A stretch of DNA of 64,000 nt. It comes from 2-12-FULL-60-19 sp041483675 (GTDB lineage: Bacteria; Desulfobacterota; Binatia; UBA9968). The stretch lies in contig JBGPGE010000007.1 of NCBI GenBank assembly GCA_041483675.1, positions 6,633 to 70,632 on the forward strand. The letters are read 5' to 3'. The notes beneath the pieces are model-generated. The model saw nothing but the letters and a program-made list of their open reading frames with translations. It ran no database searches and was not told the DNA's origin. Numbering within the stretch: the first letter of the stretch is position 1; each line of letters opens with the position of its first letter. The position numbers and the translations under genes are program-made. Of this stretch, positions 41,371 to 49,378 are shown piece by piece.

Positions 41371-43205
41371 CGCATGGCCCTCCGCATGCTCCTTGAAAGT
41401 CGCTTTGCCTCTCTGCGATAGCTTTGCCACAGAGCGATAACATCTGCATCGTCTGTAGCGAGAGCCAATCTTTTTCTGCTCGCGTTGTTGATGGCAGTGG
41501 ACCAAGCCGAGACAGAAGGATTGTTCGCACGGTTGGTAGTTTTCAACGTTATTCGTCGGACTGCTTCGAGTCCACCGATAAGCACGACGTGGACACTTCG
41601 CTTATCCACGTTTGTCGGGTCTACAGGCAACGCCCACACAGGCTCGAACGGAACCATAGCGAGGCAAGTGTCAGTGCGCAAGTCCGCCCGTGGACTGCAG
41701 CGGATGATTTGGCCAGGCTCCGCCCCCACCAGCACAGTATTTTGCATAGGCACGCGAATACACCGCAGCCGTGTCTGCTCGACCGGATGAACACAAGCCC
41801 CACAGATATCTGCGGCTGTGCCGAAATTATAAGCACTCCATGCAGTCCAGTTTTCCACGGCGCGTCGGAGTGAGTATTTCCGAAGTTGGCCAGCAAACCA
41901 AAGGCTGTGTCTGCCTTCGCTGTCCCAATCCGTTGCCTCGAACCCGCCATCTCCGGCCGGACAAGCGGGAAATCCATCGAGTTTTACTTCCACTCCCCTG
42001 CTTGTGTCGCCAGTCAAGCGAATGCGTGGCGGATACCCAAGGAGCCAAGAGCGGTGCTTGAGGCGAATCCCACCAACAAAGTGTGGTTCGATATCACGCT
42101 TCGGACAAAGCGCGTTCAGAATATGTGGTTGGTCTCGCTCCGGCACAGCACAGGTCGGTCGGACACGGCGGAACAGGACCCAGCCAGCAGGAACGCCTGG
42201 GACTGTCTCATCCATTATTTCCGGCTCCGAACATCCCGCCTGCGTCAGCGCAGCTAATACATCCGCCTGCAATGACGCCACCGAAAGCACAACATCCTCC
42301 TCTCCAAGAAGGAGGCGGTGTACTGAAACAAATCCGCTCAATCCAAAGTCGTCACCCGGAGCCAGCACATATAGTTCGCGCCCGCCTAGCACCCAACGCC
42401 ATCGTCTGTGAGTTGCAGCTTTGCCCACCCACACCACACCATTCCGCAAAGCCGACCCAACGTCTGAGAGATGCACGTCTTGGTAACACCGTTCTTGCAA
42501 CTGCGCGAGTGGGAACCCACCTTGCGTGCCCGTAACCTCTAACTCAGCGGGCATTCCTGGGCGACGGTCAGGGACAAGCGACAAACTTCGCACACTTCCG
42601 TCACGGTTGAAAACTAGACGAACGCGAAGATGCAACTCAGAATCACGATTGACAAAAGATTGCCGCTTTGGTTGCTTAGCAGTTCTCAACGGAACAACAG
42701 GCGGAGCAGGTCTAGCCGGCTGGTAAACTGGAGGTTTCTGCGGTTTGGTGAGCGGGATCTCTTCTGGTTTTTCTAGTTCCGACGGGATGGGCTGCCCTAC
42801 CTCGCCTGCTATCGCGCCAGGAAAAGACGGCCCCACAGTCACGTTATCATTTTCGATGGCGGCTGCGGCCAGCTCAGTTTGCACAGGGGGCACACTGGCA
42901 ATATCACGTGCTTCTTTAGGAACATCCACTTCATCAGATAGTTTGGTAGGTTCCTCCTTGTTTTCTACGACCGTTACCGATCCGGCTAGCGGGAAGTCGG
43001 CATTTAGGGCATTGTCAGGCGTGGCCACGATAGGATCAGCTTGCGCCTCGTGAATCTTCCCGGTACTACGGCCATCGGCAGCGCGCTCTCCGTTTGTCGT
43101 TACCTTGGGTAAAGCACGCCGCCTCCTCTTTGTAGACCAAAGAAAACCGATACGTAGAAGGCCAATCAATATAAGAACTACAAGAATGAAGAATAGTTTG
43201 GTCAT
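41367..43205 (-). CDS. Unknown membrane-anchored protein, 612 aa, first gene of helicase operon
   Basis: An N-terminal membrane helix (residues 4-24, LFFILVVLILIGLLRIGFLW) is followed by a basic stop-transfer stretch (STKRRRRALPK). Next comes a 150-residue acidic and Pro-rich linker, then a globular part from about residue 185 (SELHLRVRLVFNRDGSVRSL) that is beta-rich and Trp-rich: GVVWVGKAATHRRWRWVLGG, FRRVRPTCAVPERD, WTAWSAYNFGTAADICGACV. The C-terminal 60 residues are helical and basic. I do not recognise any domain. The topology suggests a cytoplasmic globular domain tethered to the inner membrane. Its stop overlaps the next start (ATGA), so it is translationally coupled to the 313-aa protein. 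Confidence 0.7.
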   Translation of the reverse strand: MTKLFFILVVLILIGLLRIGFLWSTKRRRRALPKVTTNGERAADGRSTGKIHEAQADPIVATPDNALNADFPLAGSVTVVENKEEPTKLSDEVDVPKEARDIASVPPVQTELAAAAIENDNVTVGPSFPGAIAGEVGQPIPSELEKPEEIPLTKPQKPPVYQPARPAPPVVPLRTAKQPKRQSFVNRDSELHLRVRLVFNRDGSVRSLSLVPDRRPGMPAELEVTGTQGGFPLAQLQERCYQDVHLSDVGSALRNGVVWVGKAATHRRWRWVLGGRELYVLAPGDDFGLSGFVSVHRLLLGEEDVVLSVASLQADVLAALTQAGCSEPEIMDETVPGVPAGWVLFRRVRPTCAVPERDQPHILNALCPKRDIEPHFVGGIRLKHRSWLLGYPPRIRLTGDTSRGVEVKLDGFPACPAGDGGFEATDWDSEGRHSLWFAGQLRKYSLRRAVENWTAWSAYNFGTAADICGACVHPVEQTRLRCIRVPMQNTVLVGAEPGQIIRCSPRADLRTDTCLAMVPFEPVWALPVDPTNVDKRSVHVVLIGGLEAVRRITLKTTNRANNPSVSAWSTAINNASRKRLALATDDADVIALWQSYRREAKRLSRSMRRAMR

Positions 43206-43234
43206 TTCACGCGCACATCGCGGATATCGCCTTC

Positions 43235-43366
43235 ATGGGAATGATGGCTCCTAGAACCCGTATCAACCGCGATTTCCTGGGATTTTATGTGATTGCCGGC
43301 GCGCTGACAAGCGCTTTTTGGAAGGACTATAAATGGAATAGAACCATTCTACTCACCGCGGAGTAG
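43235..43366 (+). CDS. Possible small ORF or gene remnant, 43 aa
   Basis: ATG at 43235, stop at 43364-43366. The product contains RTRINRDFLGFYVIAGALTS and AFWKDYKWNR. The frame is open upstream of the ATG, past the operon start on the other strand, so this may be the tail of a truncated gene at the right edge of the island. There is no recognisable family and no clear ribosome-binding site. Confidence 0.25.
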   Translation: MGMMAPRTRINRDFLGFYVIAGALTSAFWKDYKWNRTILLTAE

Positions 43367-43372
43367 GGTGGC

Positions 43373-44020
43373 CTAGCTTTTTGGCCATGCCCGGATGTCG
43401 GAGTCGCGTCTGAGCTTCGCCGGGTCGTAGACTTCCCGGTGGGTGAAGTCTGCGATTTTCCTGCGCGGTTTGGCCTTGGGCCAGGCTTTGGCGTGGCCGA
43501 TGGGGACGATCCAGAGCAGGCGCAGGGGCTGGGGGACTTTAAACAGCTCTCGCAATTCAGCTTCGACTTCTTCCCGCACGGAGACCCAGACGGTTCCCAG
43601 GTCCATGCCCGCCGCCATGAGCATCATGTGCTCGACGGAGTTGGCGACGCTTGCCTGAAAGAGTTTTTCCCGGTCGCCGGGCTGGCGCGTCGTTAGATAG
43701 ACGCGCATGGTTCGCGGATCGGCGCAGACGAGCACGAGGACGCTCACGTCGCCGACGTAGTCCTTCTTCAGTCCCTTGTAATTGACCGGGTCTTCGAGCT
43801 TGCGCTGTTTCCATTCATGGTCGTAGATTTGACGGACGCGCTTCATCTTCGCGCGGTCGCGCGTGACCACGAACTCCCACGGCTGGGTGTTCGCGCCCGA
43901 CGGCGCCCAGCGTGCGGCTTCCAGAATCATCTCCAACTGTTTGTCCGTGACCTTGCCCGCGCGGTAGACGCGGACGCTGCGTCGTGAGCGGACGACATCC
44001 AACAACTCTCTGCTGTTCAT
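43373..44020 (-). CDS. Nitroreductase family protein
   Basis: 215-aa FMN-dependent oxidoreductase. The N-terminus has the family's VVRSRRSVRVYRAGKVTDKQ with the FMN-contacting RSR, then ILEAARWAPSGANTQPWEFV. Later come ASVANSVEHMMLMAAGMDLG (dimer and FMN site) and LLWIVPIGHAKAWPK. Such enzymes reduce nitro, quinone or flavin substrates or act as dehalogenase/BluB-like proteins; the specific role is not evident. It marks the return to GC-rich chromosomal sequence after the helicase operon. Confidence 0.88.
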   Translation of the reverse strand: MNSRELLDVVRSRRSVRVYRAGKVTDKQLEMILEAARWAPSGANTQPWEFVVTRDRAKMKRVRQIYDHEWKQRKLEDPVNYKGLKKDYVGDVSVLVLVCADPRTMRVYLTTRQPGDREKLFQASVANSVEHMMLMAAGMDLGTVWVSVREEVEAELRELFKVPQPLRLLWIVPIGHAKAWPKAKPRRKIADFTHREVYDPAKLRRDSDIRAWPKS

Positions 44021-44120
44021 TCGGACCCCTATACCATTCGGACGTCAAGTTTGCGAGCAGAGCGCCAGCTTGCTATTCTAGTTCCAGGGTAGTGTTTCAG
44101 AAATCCGCCATCTAATTCCG

Positions 44121-44212
44121 ACCGTCATTCCGGCCGAGTCGGCCTTAGGCTGACGAGAGCCGGAATCCAGGGCATTCGAAGGGATCTGGATTCCCGCTTC
44201 CGCGGGAATGAC
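44121..44212. repeat. Palindromic repeat upstream of metH (REP-like)
   Basis: Contains CCGTCATTCCGGC ... GCCGGAATCCAG and then GGATTCCCGCTTCCGCGGGA ATGAC, two adjacent inverted repeats. The GTCATTCC/GGAATCCAG core is shared with the second hairpin of the 190-bp repeats at 20.4, 61.2 and 62.8 kb. It occupies much of the 306-bp gap between the nitroreductase and metH genes. Confidence 0.7.
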
Positions 44213-44274
44213 GCTGGTGGCACTGCGATTTTCTCGTCGAACTTCTGAGACAGGACACGAGCACGGTGAACCAC

Positions 44275-44292
44275 GTCTCCCGCCAAGGAGAC
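44275..44292 (+). promoter_or_regulatory. Leader hairpin before metH
   Basis: GTCTCC-CGCCAA-GGAGAC, a perfect 6-bp stem ending 34 bp before the metH ATG. It could influence translation. I looked for a cobalamin riboswitch here and do not find a convincing one. Confidence 0.3.
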
Positions 44293-44326
44293 AGCAGAGA
44301 CAAGGTTTCTCCAGGGAAAAGTAGAA

Positions 44327-47300
44327 ATGGTAAAGGTCAAAGAAAAATTAACGCAGCTCCTCTCCGAACGGATCCTCGTCATCGACGGGGCGATGGGCAC
44401 GATGATCCAGGCGCTCAAGCTCGACGAGGAGGCGTTCAGGGGAAAGCGCTTTGCGCATCATTCCCGGCCGCTCAAGGGCTGCAACGATCTCCTGTCGGTG
44501 ACGCGGCCCGAGGCGATCGAAAAAATTCACCGCAGTTTTCTCGATGCCGGCGCCGACATCATCGAGACCAACAGCTTCAACGCCAACGCCATCTCCATGG
44601 CGGACTATGCGCTTGAGAGCGAGGTCTATGCGATCAATCTGGCCGCGGCCAAGATCGCCCGGAGCGCGGCGGACGCCGTGAATAAGAAAACGCCGGACAA
44701 GCCGCGCTTTGTGGCGGGCTCGATCGGTCCGACGAACCGGACCGCCTCGCTTTCACCCGACGTCAACAACCCCGCCTTTCGGGGAGTGATGTTCGATCAG
44801 TTGGTCGATGCTTACTACGAACAGGTGCGCGGTCTGGTGGACGGGGGAGTGGACCTGCTCTTGCCCGAAACGACCTTCGACACGCTCAACTTGAAAGCCT
44901 GCCTGTTTGCCATCGGCAAGTTTTTTGACGGCCGGGGATCCCGCCTGCCGGTCCTCGCGTCGGTGACGATCACGGACCGGAGCGGGCGAACTCTCTCCGG
45001 GCAGACCCTCGAAGCGTTTTTGACTTCAATTTCCCATGCCGAGCTCACCGCGGTCGGCATCAACTGCGCTCTAGGCCCAGCGCAGATGGTTCCGTTCATC
45101 GAGGAGCTTTCACGCCTCTCGCCGCTGCCGGTCTTCGCCTATCCCAACGCCGGCCTACCGAATGAGTTTGGCGGTTACGACATGGGCCCGGCGGAGTTCG
45201 CCAAATTTTTGGGAGACTGGGCCCGAGAAAAATGGCTCAACCTGGTCGGCGGCTGCTGCGGCACGACGCCGGAGCATATCGCCGCCGTCGCTGAGGCCGT
45301 GGGCGGCGTACATCCACGGCTCCCCATCGAGCGCGACAGCTTCACTCACCTGAGCGGTCTGGAGCAACTCACGATCCGCCCCGATTCCAACTTCATCATG
45401 ATCGGCGAGCGGACCAACGTCGCCGGCTCGCGCAAATTCGCCCGGCTTATCCGCGAAGAGCAGTACGAGGAAGCGCTGGTCGTCGCGCGCGAGCAGGTGG
45501 AAGGCGGGGCCAACATCCTCGACGTCAACATGGACGAGGGGATGCTCGATTCCGTCAACGCGATGGCCACTTTCATGCACCACATCGCGGCCAACCCGGA
45601 GATCAGCCGGATTCCGATCATGATCGACAGCTCGAACTTCGACGTGATCGAAGCCGGGCTCAAATGCGTCCAGGGGAAGTCCGTGGTCAACTCTCTGTCG
45701 CTCAAGGAGGGCGAAGAGGAGTTCAAGCGCAGGGCGCGGCTCGTCCGGCGCTACGGCGCGGCGGCGGTCATTATGGCCTTTGACGAAACGGGCCAGGCGA
45801 CGACCGTCGAACACCGGCTCCGGATCTGCGCGCGCGCACACAAAATACTGACTCAGGAGATCGGCTTCGACGAGAGCGACATTATCTTCGATACCAACAT
45901 CCTCGTTGTCGCCACGGGCATGGAGGAGCACAACGACTACGCGATCGCCTTCGTCGAAGCGGCCCGGCAACTGAAGCAGCTCTACCCGCGCTGTCACATC
46001 TCCGGAGGAGTGAGCAATATCTCGTTCTCATTTCGCGGCAACGATGCGGTGCGCGAGGCGATGCACGCGGCCTTTCTCTACCACGCGATCCAGGCGGGAA
46101 TGGACATGGGGATCGTCAATGCCGGGCAACTCGCGGTTTACGAGCAGATTCCGCCGGAATTGCTCGAGCGCGTCGAGGAAGTGCTGTTCAATCGCCGGCC
46201 CGATGCCACGGAGCGGCTGCTGGAGCTGGCCCAGCGCTACAAAGGGAGCGCGAAGAGCGCCGCCGCGGAGGCGGCCTGGCGCGAAGGCAGCGTGGAGCAC
46301 CGCCTCTCCGAGGCGGTCATCAGAGGCGTCCTCGATTACATCGAGCAGGATCTGGAAGAAGCGCTCAAGAAATACGACCGGCCGCTGCAAATCATCGAGG
46401 GACCGCTGATGGACGGCATGAACGTGGTCGGCGATCTGTTCGGCGAGGGGAAGATGTTTCTTCCCCAGGTGGTGAAGAGCGCGCGCGTGATGAAAAAGGC
46501 CGTCGCCCGGCTCACGCCTCTCATGGAGGCGGAGAAAACGGCCGCCGATCAGGGCAAGGCCCGCGCGAAGCTTATCTTCGCGACCGTGAAAGGCGACGTG
46601 CACGACATCTGGAATATCATCGTCGGCGTGGTGCTCGGCTGCTATAACTACGAGGTCATCGACTTGGGCGTCATGGTGCCGGCGGATCGGATCATCGAAG
46701 CCGCCGTCAAAGAGAAAGCGGATATGATCGGTCTGAGCGGGCTGATTACGCCGTCGCTCGACGAGATGGTCCACGTCGCCAAGGAGATGGAGCGTTGCGG
46801 CTTGAAGCTGCCGCTCTTGATCGGCGGCGCGACGACGAGCAAGAGGCACACGGCGGTGAAAATCGCGCCGGCGTATGAGCACGAGACCGTCCATGTGATC
46901 GACGCGTCGCGGGCCGTGCCGGTGGTCGGCGCTCTCACCAACTCCAGGAGCCGAAAGGAGTTGGCGGCGAAGAACCGCGCCGAGCAGGAAGAGCTGCGCC
47001 GGCAATACGAGGCCAGGACGGCCGTTCAGTTGCTGACCTATGAGGAGGCGGGGCGAAAAAAGCTCCACATCGACTGGGAGGAATCGCACATCTACGTGCC
47101 CGAATTCACCGGCGCGAAGGTCTTGCGAGAATTTCCGCTGAGCGAGCTGGTTCCCTATATCGACTGGTCGCCTTTTTTTCACACGTGGGAGATTCGGGGC
47201 CGCTACCCGGATCTGCTGGGCGACCCGGCGCGGGGTGCCGCCGCGCGAGAGCTTTTCGCCAACGCCAAAGAGCTGTTAAAGAACATCGTCGAATGCAAGC

Positions 47301-48019
47301 TCCTCACGGCTCACGCCGTGTACGGCTTTTACCCGGCCAACAGCGAAGGAGACAATATTATTCTGTACGCCGACAAATCGCGGGCCCGCGAGCTGGCGCG
47401 ATTTCACACGCTCCGCCAGCAGAAAGAGAGTCAGGCCGCCAAGCCGCAGTTGGCGCTGAGTGATTTTGTCGCGCCGCGGGAGAGCGGCGTGGGGGATTAC
47501 CTCGGAGCGTTCGCCGTGACCGCGGGCCACGGAACGCAGGAGCTGGCGGAGCGCTTCGAGAAAGACAACGACCAGTACAATGCTATCATGGCGAAAGCGC
47601 TGGCGGATCGCCTGGCCGAGGCGTTCGCCGAATATCTTCACCAGCGGGTCCGGCGCGAGTGGGGATACGGCAGGAACGAAAACTTGACGCATGAGGATTT
47701 GATCGGCGAGAAATATCAGGGCATTCGCCCGGCGCCCGGCTATCCCGCGTGTCCGGACCACACGGAGAAGCGGACTCTGTTCAATTTGCTGGAAGTCGAA
47801 AAGACGACAGGCATCTCGCTCACGGAAAATTTCGCCATGCTGCCCGCCGCGTCGGTCTCCGGTCTCTATTTTTCCCACCGGGAATCGCGCTACTTCGCCG
47901 TAAGCGCCGTCGGCCGCGATCAAGTGGAATCCTACGCCCGGCGCAAAGGGATGACGGTCGCGGAGGTGGAGCGGTGGCTCGCGCCCGTCCTCGGCTACGA
48001 TCCCTCAAGGAATCCGTAG
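44327..48019 (+). CDS. metH: Cobalamin-dependent methionine synthase
   Basis: 1230 aa, full length. The homocysteine domain has the zinc ligands in GINCALGP and VGGCCGTTPEHIAAV. The folate domain starts near SNFMIGERTNVAGSRKFAR-like sequence (read here as NFIMIGERTNVAGSRKFARL) and contains DVNMDEGMLDS. The cap and B12 domain follow. The activation domain has RPAPGYPACPDHTEKRTLF and the ending EVERWLAPVLGYD. The B12 ligand triad Asp757, His759 and the SGLITPS serine are kept, but the motif reads DVHDIWNIIVG: Trp762 replaces the near-invariant Gly of DxHxxG, and Lys-Asn is also changed. It methylates homocysteine with methyl-tetrahydrofolate. Confidence 0.95.
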   Translation: MVKVKEKLTQLLSERILVIDGAMGTMIQALKLDEEAFRGKRFAHHSRPLKGCNDLLSVTRPEAIEKIHRSFLDAGADIIETNSFNANAISMADYALESEVYAINLAAAKIARSAADAVNKKTPDKPRFVAGSIGPTNRTASLSPDVNNPAFRGVMFDQLVDAYYEQVRGLVDGGVDLLLPETTFDTLNLKACLFAIGKFFDGRGSRLPVLASVTITDRSGRTLSGQTLEAFLTSISHAELTAVGINCALGPAQMVPFIEELSRLSPLPVFAYPNAGLPNEFGGYDMGPAEFAKFLGDWAREKWLNLVGGCCGTTPEHIAAVAEAVGGVHPRLPIERDSFTHLSGLEQLTIRPDSNFIMIGERTNVAGSRKFARLIREEQYEEALVVAREQVEGGANILDVNMDEGMLDSVNAMATFMHHIAANPEISRIPIMIDSSNFDVIEAGLKCVQGKSVVNSLSLKEGEEEFKRRARLVRRYGAAAVIMAFDETGQATTVEHRLRICARAHKILTQEIGFDESDIIFDTNILVVATGMEEHNDYAIAFVEAARQLKQLYPRCHISGGVSNISFSFRGNDAVREAMHAAFLYHAIQAGMDMGIVNAGQLAVYEQIPPELLERVEEVLFNRRPDATERLLELAQRYKGSAKSAAAEAAWREGSVEHRLSEAVIRGVLDYIEQDLEEALKKYDRPLQIIEGPLMDGMNVVGDLFGEGKMFLPQVVKSARVMKKAVARLTPLMEAEKTAADQGKARAKLIFATVKGDVHDIWNIIVGVVLGCYNYEVIDLGVMVPADRIIEAAVKEKADMIGLSGLITPSLDEMVHVAKEMERCGLKLPLLIGGATTSKRHTAVKIAPAYEHETVHVIDASRAVPVVGALTNSRSRKELAAKNRAEQEELRRQYEARTAVQLLTYEEAGRKKLHIDWEESHIYVPEFTGAKVLREFPLSELVPYIDWSPFFHTWEIRGRYPDLLGDPARGAAARELFANAKELLKNIVECKLLTAHAVYGFYPANSEGDNIILYADKSRARELARFHTLRQQKESQAAKPQLALSDFVAPRESGVGDYLGAFAVTAGHGTQELAERFEKDNDQYNAIMAKALADRLAEAFAEYLHQRVRREWGYGRNENLTHEDLIGEKYQGIRPAPGYPACPDHTEKRTLFNLLEVEKTTGISLTENFAMLPAASVSGLYFSHRESRYFAVSAVGRDQVESYARRKGMTVAEVERWLAPVLGYDPSRNP

Positions 48020-48050
48020 ATCGCCTCCGACGATCTGATTTTAGATTTTG

Positions 48051-48101
48051 GATTTTAGATTTTCGATTGATGAGTTCTCCCGCAATCTAAAATCGAAAAT
48101 C
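48051..48101. terminator. AT-rich inverted repeat after metH
   Basis: GATTTTAGATTTTCGATTG and CAATCTAAAATCGAAAATC, 19-nt arms with two mismatches and a 13-nt loop, flanked by further copies of GATTTTAGATTTT-like sequence. It is likely a repeat that also serves to end the metH transcript; a T-tract is not obvious. Confidence 0.5.
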
Positions 48102-48172
48102 GGCAATCGAAAATTATGCGTGCGTTGGACATTTGTCGCCTGCTGCGGTAAGCAGGGGCGGGGGTTGCGGCC

Positions 48173-49324
48173 ATGAAGCGGAGTTTGCGGTTGCGCGTTT
48201 GCGAGGCGCTCGAAGAGAGCGAGACCGGCTCTTGGCTGAGAGGCCTCGTTGAGTTTTTCCTGCTCGTTGTGATTGTTTCGAGCGTGGCCGTCGCGGCGCT
48301 AGAGACGGTCCGATCGCTCGCCTCCGAGTATGCCTCCCTGTTTAAAGCCGCTGAACTGATCGCTGTCGGCGTGCTGACGATTGAATATCTGCTCCGCTGG
48401 TGGGTCGCCCCCGAGGAAGATCCATTGGGCGACGTCCACTCGTGGCGCGCTCGCTGGCGTTATGCCGTTTCGGCCCACGGACTCATCGACCTGCTCGCCA
48501 TAGCGCCGTTCTATCTCAATCTTTTCGTGCCGATCCACGCGGACTGGCTCCGTGTTCTGCAACTGCTGCGTCTCCTCAAGGTCGCGCGCTACGCCTCAGG
48601 GTTGCCCCTCTTCGTTGCCGTGGTCCGCAACGAGAGCCGGCCTTTGCTCGCGGCGTTTCTCGTGATGACGGTGCTGCTCGTCGTCGAATCCGGCATCATG
48701 TTTATGATCGAGCGGGAGGCTCAGCCTCAGGTCTTCGCTAGCATTCCGCACACGATGTGGTGGGCGATCGTGACGATGGCGACCGTCGGCTACGGCGATA
48801 TCGCGCCGATCACGCTGATGGGCAAAGTGTTCGGCGGCATGGTCATGATTCTCGGCATTGCAATGTTCGCGGTTCCCGCCGGCATTCTGGCCACGGGTTT
48901 TTCGGCTGAGATCCGCAAGCGCGATTTCGTCGTCACCTGGCAGAGCGTCGCCAAAGTGCCGTTTTTCGCCGGGCTGGACGCCAGCCGCATCGCCGAGATC
49001 GCCGGATTGCTCAAGCGCGAGATCGTCCCGGCCCATCACGTTGTCGTGCGGCGCGGCGAGCCGGCGGGAGCGATGTTCTTCATCCTGTCCGGCGAGGTCG
49101 AGGTGGATGTTCAGCCCAGTCCGATCCGCCTCGGTCGGGGCCAGTACTTCGGCGAGATCGCGCTGCTGCGCGACACGGTGCGCACGGCGACAGTGACCTC
49201 GCTGAGCGAGTGTCACCTGCTGGCGCTCGACGTCGCCGATTTTCGCCGCCTGCTGGACGCGCACCCCGATCTCAAAGCCGCGGTCATGGAGGTCGCCGAT
49301 CGGAGGCTTGGGGCAAAACAGTAG
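48173..49324 (+). CDS. Cyclic-nucleotide-gated potassium channel
   Basis: 383 aa. Six membrane segments occupy residues 20-245, with an S4-like segment (DWLRVLQLLRLLKVARYASG) and a pore loop MWWAIVTMATVGYGDIAPIT carrying the K+ filter TVGYGD. A C-terminal cyclic-nucleotide-binding domain (about 255-380) contains FILSGEVEVDV, the phosphate-binding cassette QYFGEIALLRDTVRTATVTS with the key Glu and Arg, and LLALDVADFRRLL. This is the MloK1-like layout, opened by cAMP or cGMP. It lies about 4 kb from an adenylate-cyclase-domain gene on the other strand. Confidence 0.9.
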   Translation: MKRSLRLRVCEALEESETGSWLRGLVEFFLLVVIVSSVAVAALETVRSLASEYASLFKAAELIAVGVLTIEYLLRWWVAPEEDPLGDVHSWRARWRYAVSAHGLIDLLAIAPFYLNLFVPIHADWLRVLQLLRLLKVARYASGLPLFVAVVRNESRPLLAAFLVMTVLLVVESGIMFMIEREAQPQVFASIPHTMWWAIVTMATVGYGDIAPITLMGKVFGGMVMILGIAMFAVPAGILATGFSAEIRKRDFVVTWQSVAKVPFFAGLDASRIAEIAGLLKREIVPAHHVVVRRGEPAGAMFFILSGEVEVDVQPSPIRLGRGQYFGEIALLRDTVRTATVTSLSECHLLALDVADFRRLLDAHPDLKAAVMEVADRRLGAKQ

Positions 49325-49326
49325 GC

Positions 49327-49372
49327 AGTAAGCAGAAAGAGCAATTTTGGAAATTCGGACTTCCTGCTTACT
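49327..49372. terminator. Hairpin between convergent genes
   Basis: AGTAAGCAG (49327-49335) and CTGCTTACT (49364-49372), perfect 9-bp arms with a 28-nt AT-rich loop, placed between the channel stop and the convergent permease stop. A long loop and no T-tract make it a weak terminator candidate; it may be a repeat. Confidence 0.45.
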
Positions 49373-49378
49373 ATAGCG

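Noticed and set aside
34754..43372. Direct repeats flanking the helicase operon as attachment sites
   Set aside because: I compared 34754-34870 with 43206-43372 by eye and found no shared segment longer than about 8 bp. Only the rng-tail copies on the left suggest insertion.
44217..44326. Cobalamin riboswitch before metH
   Set aside because: A GGCACTG and an AGACAGGACACGAGC occur about 30 bp apart and loosely recall B12-riboswitch elements, but the B12 box has several mismatches and the intervening GGGAAG-type core is missing. A covariance-model search would be decisive.
46028..47182. Long open frame antisense to metH, and similar ones at 5879-7282 and 31294-32601
   Set aside because: All lie opposite clear conserved genes and encode His/Arg/Asp-rich low-complexity products typical of high-GC shadows.
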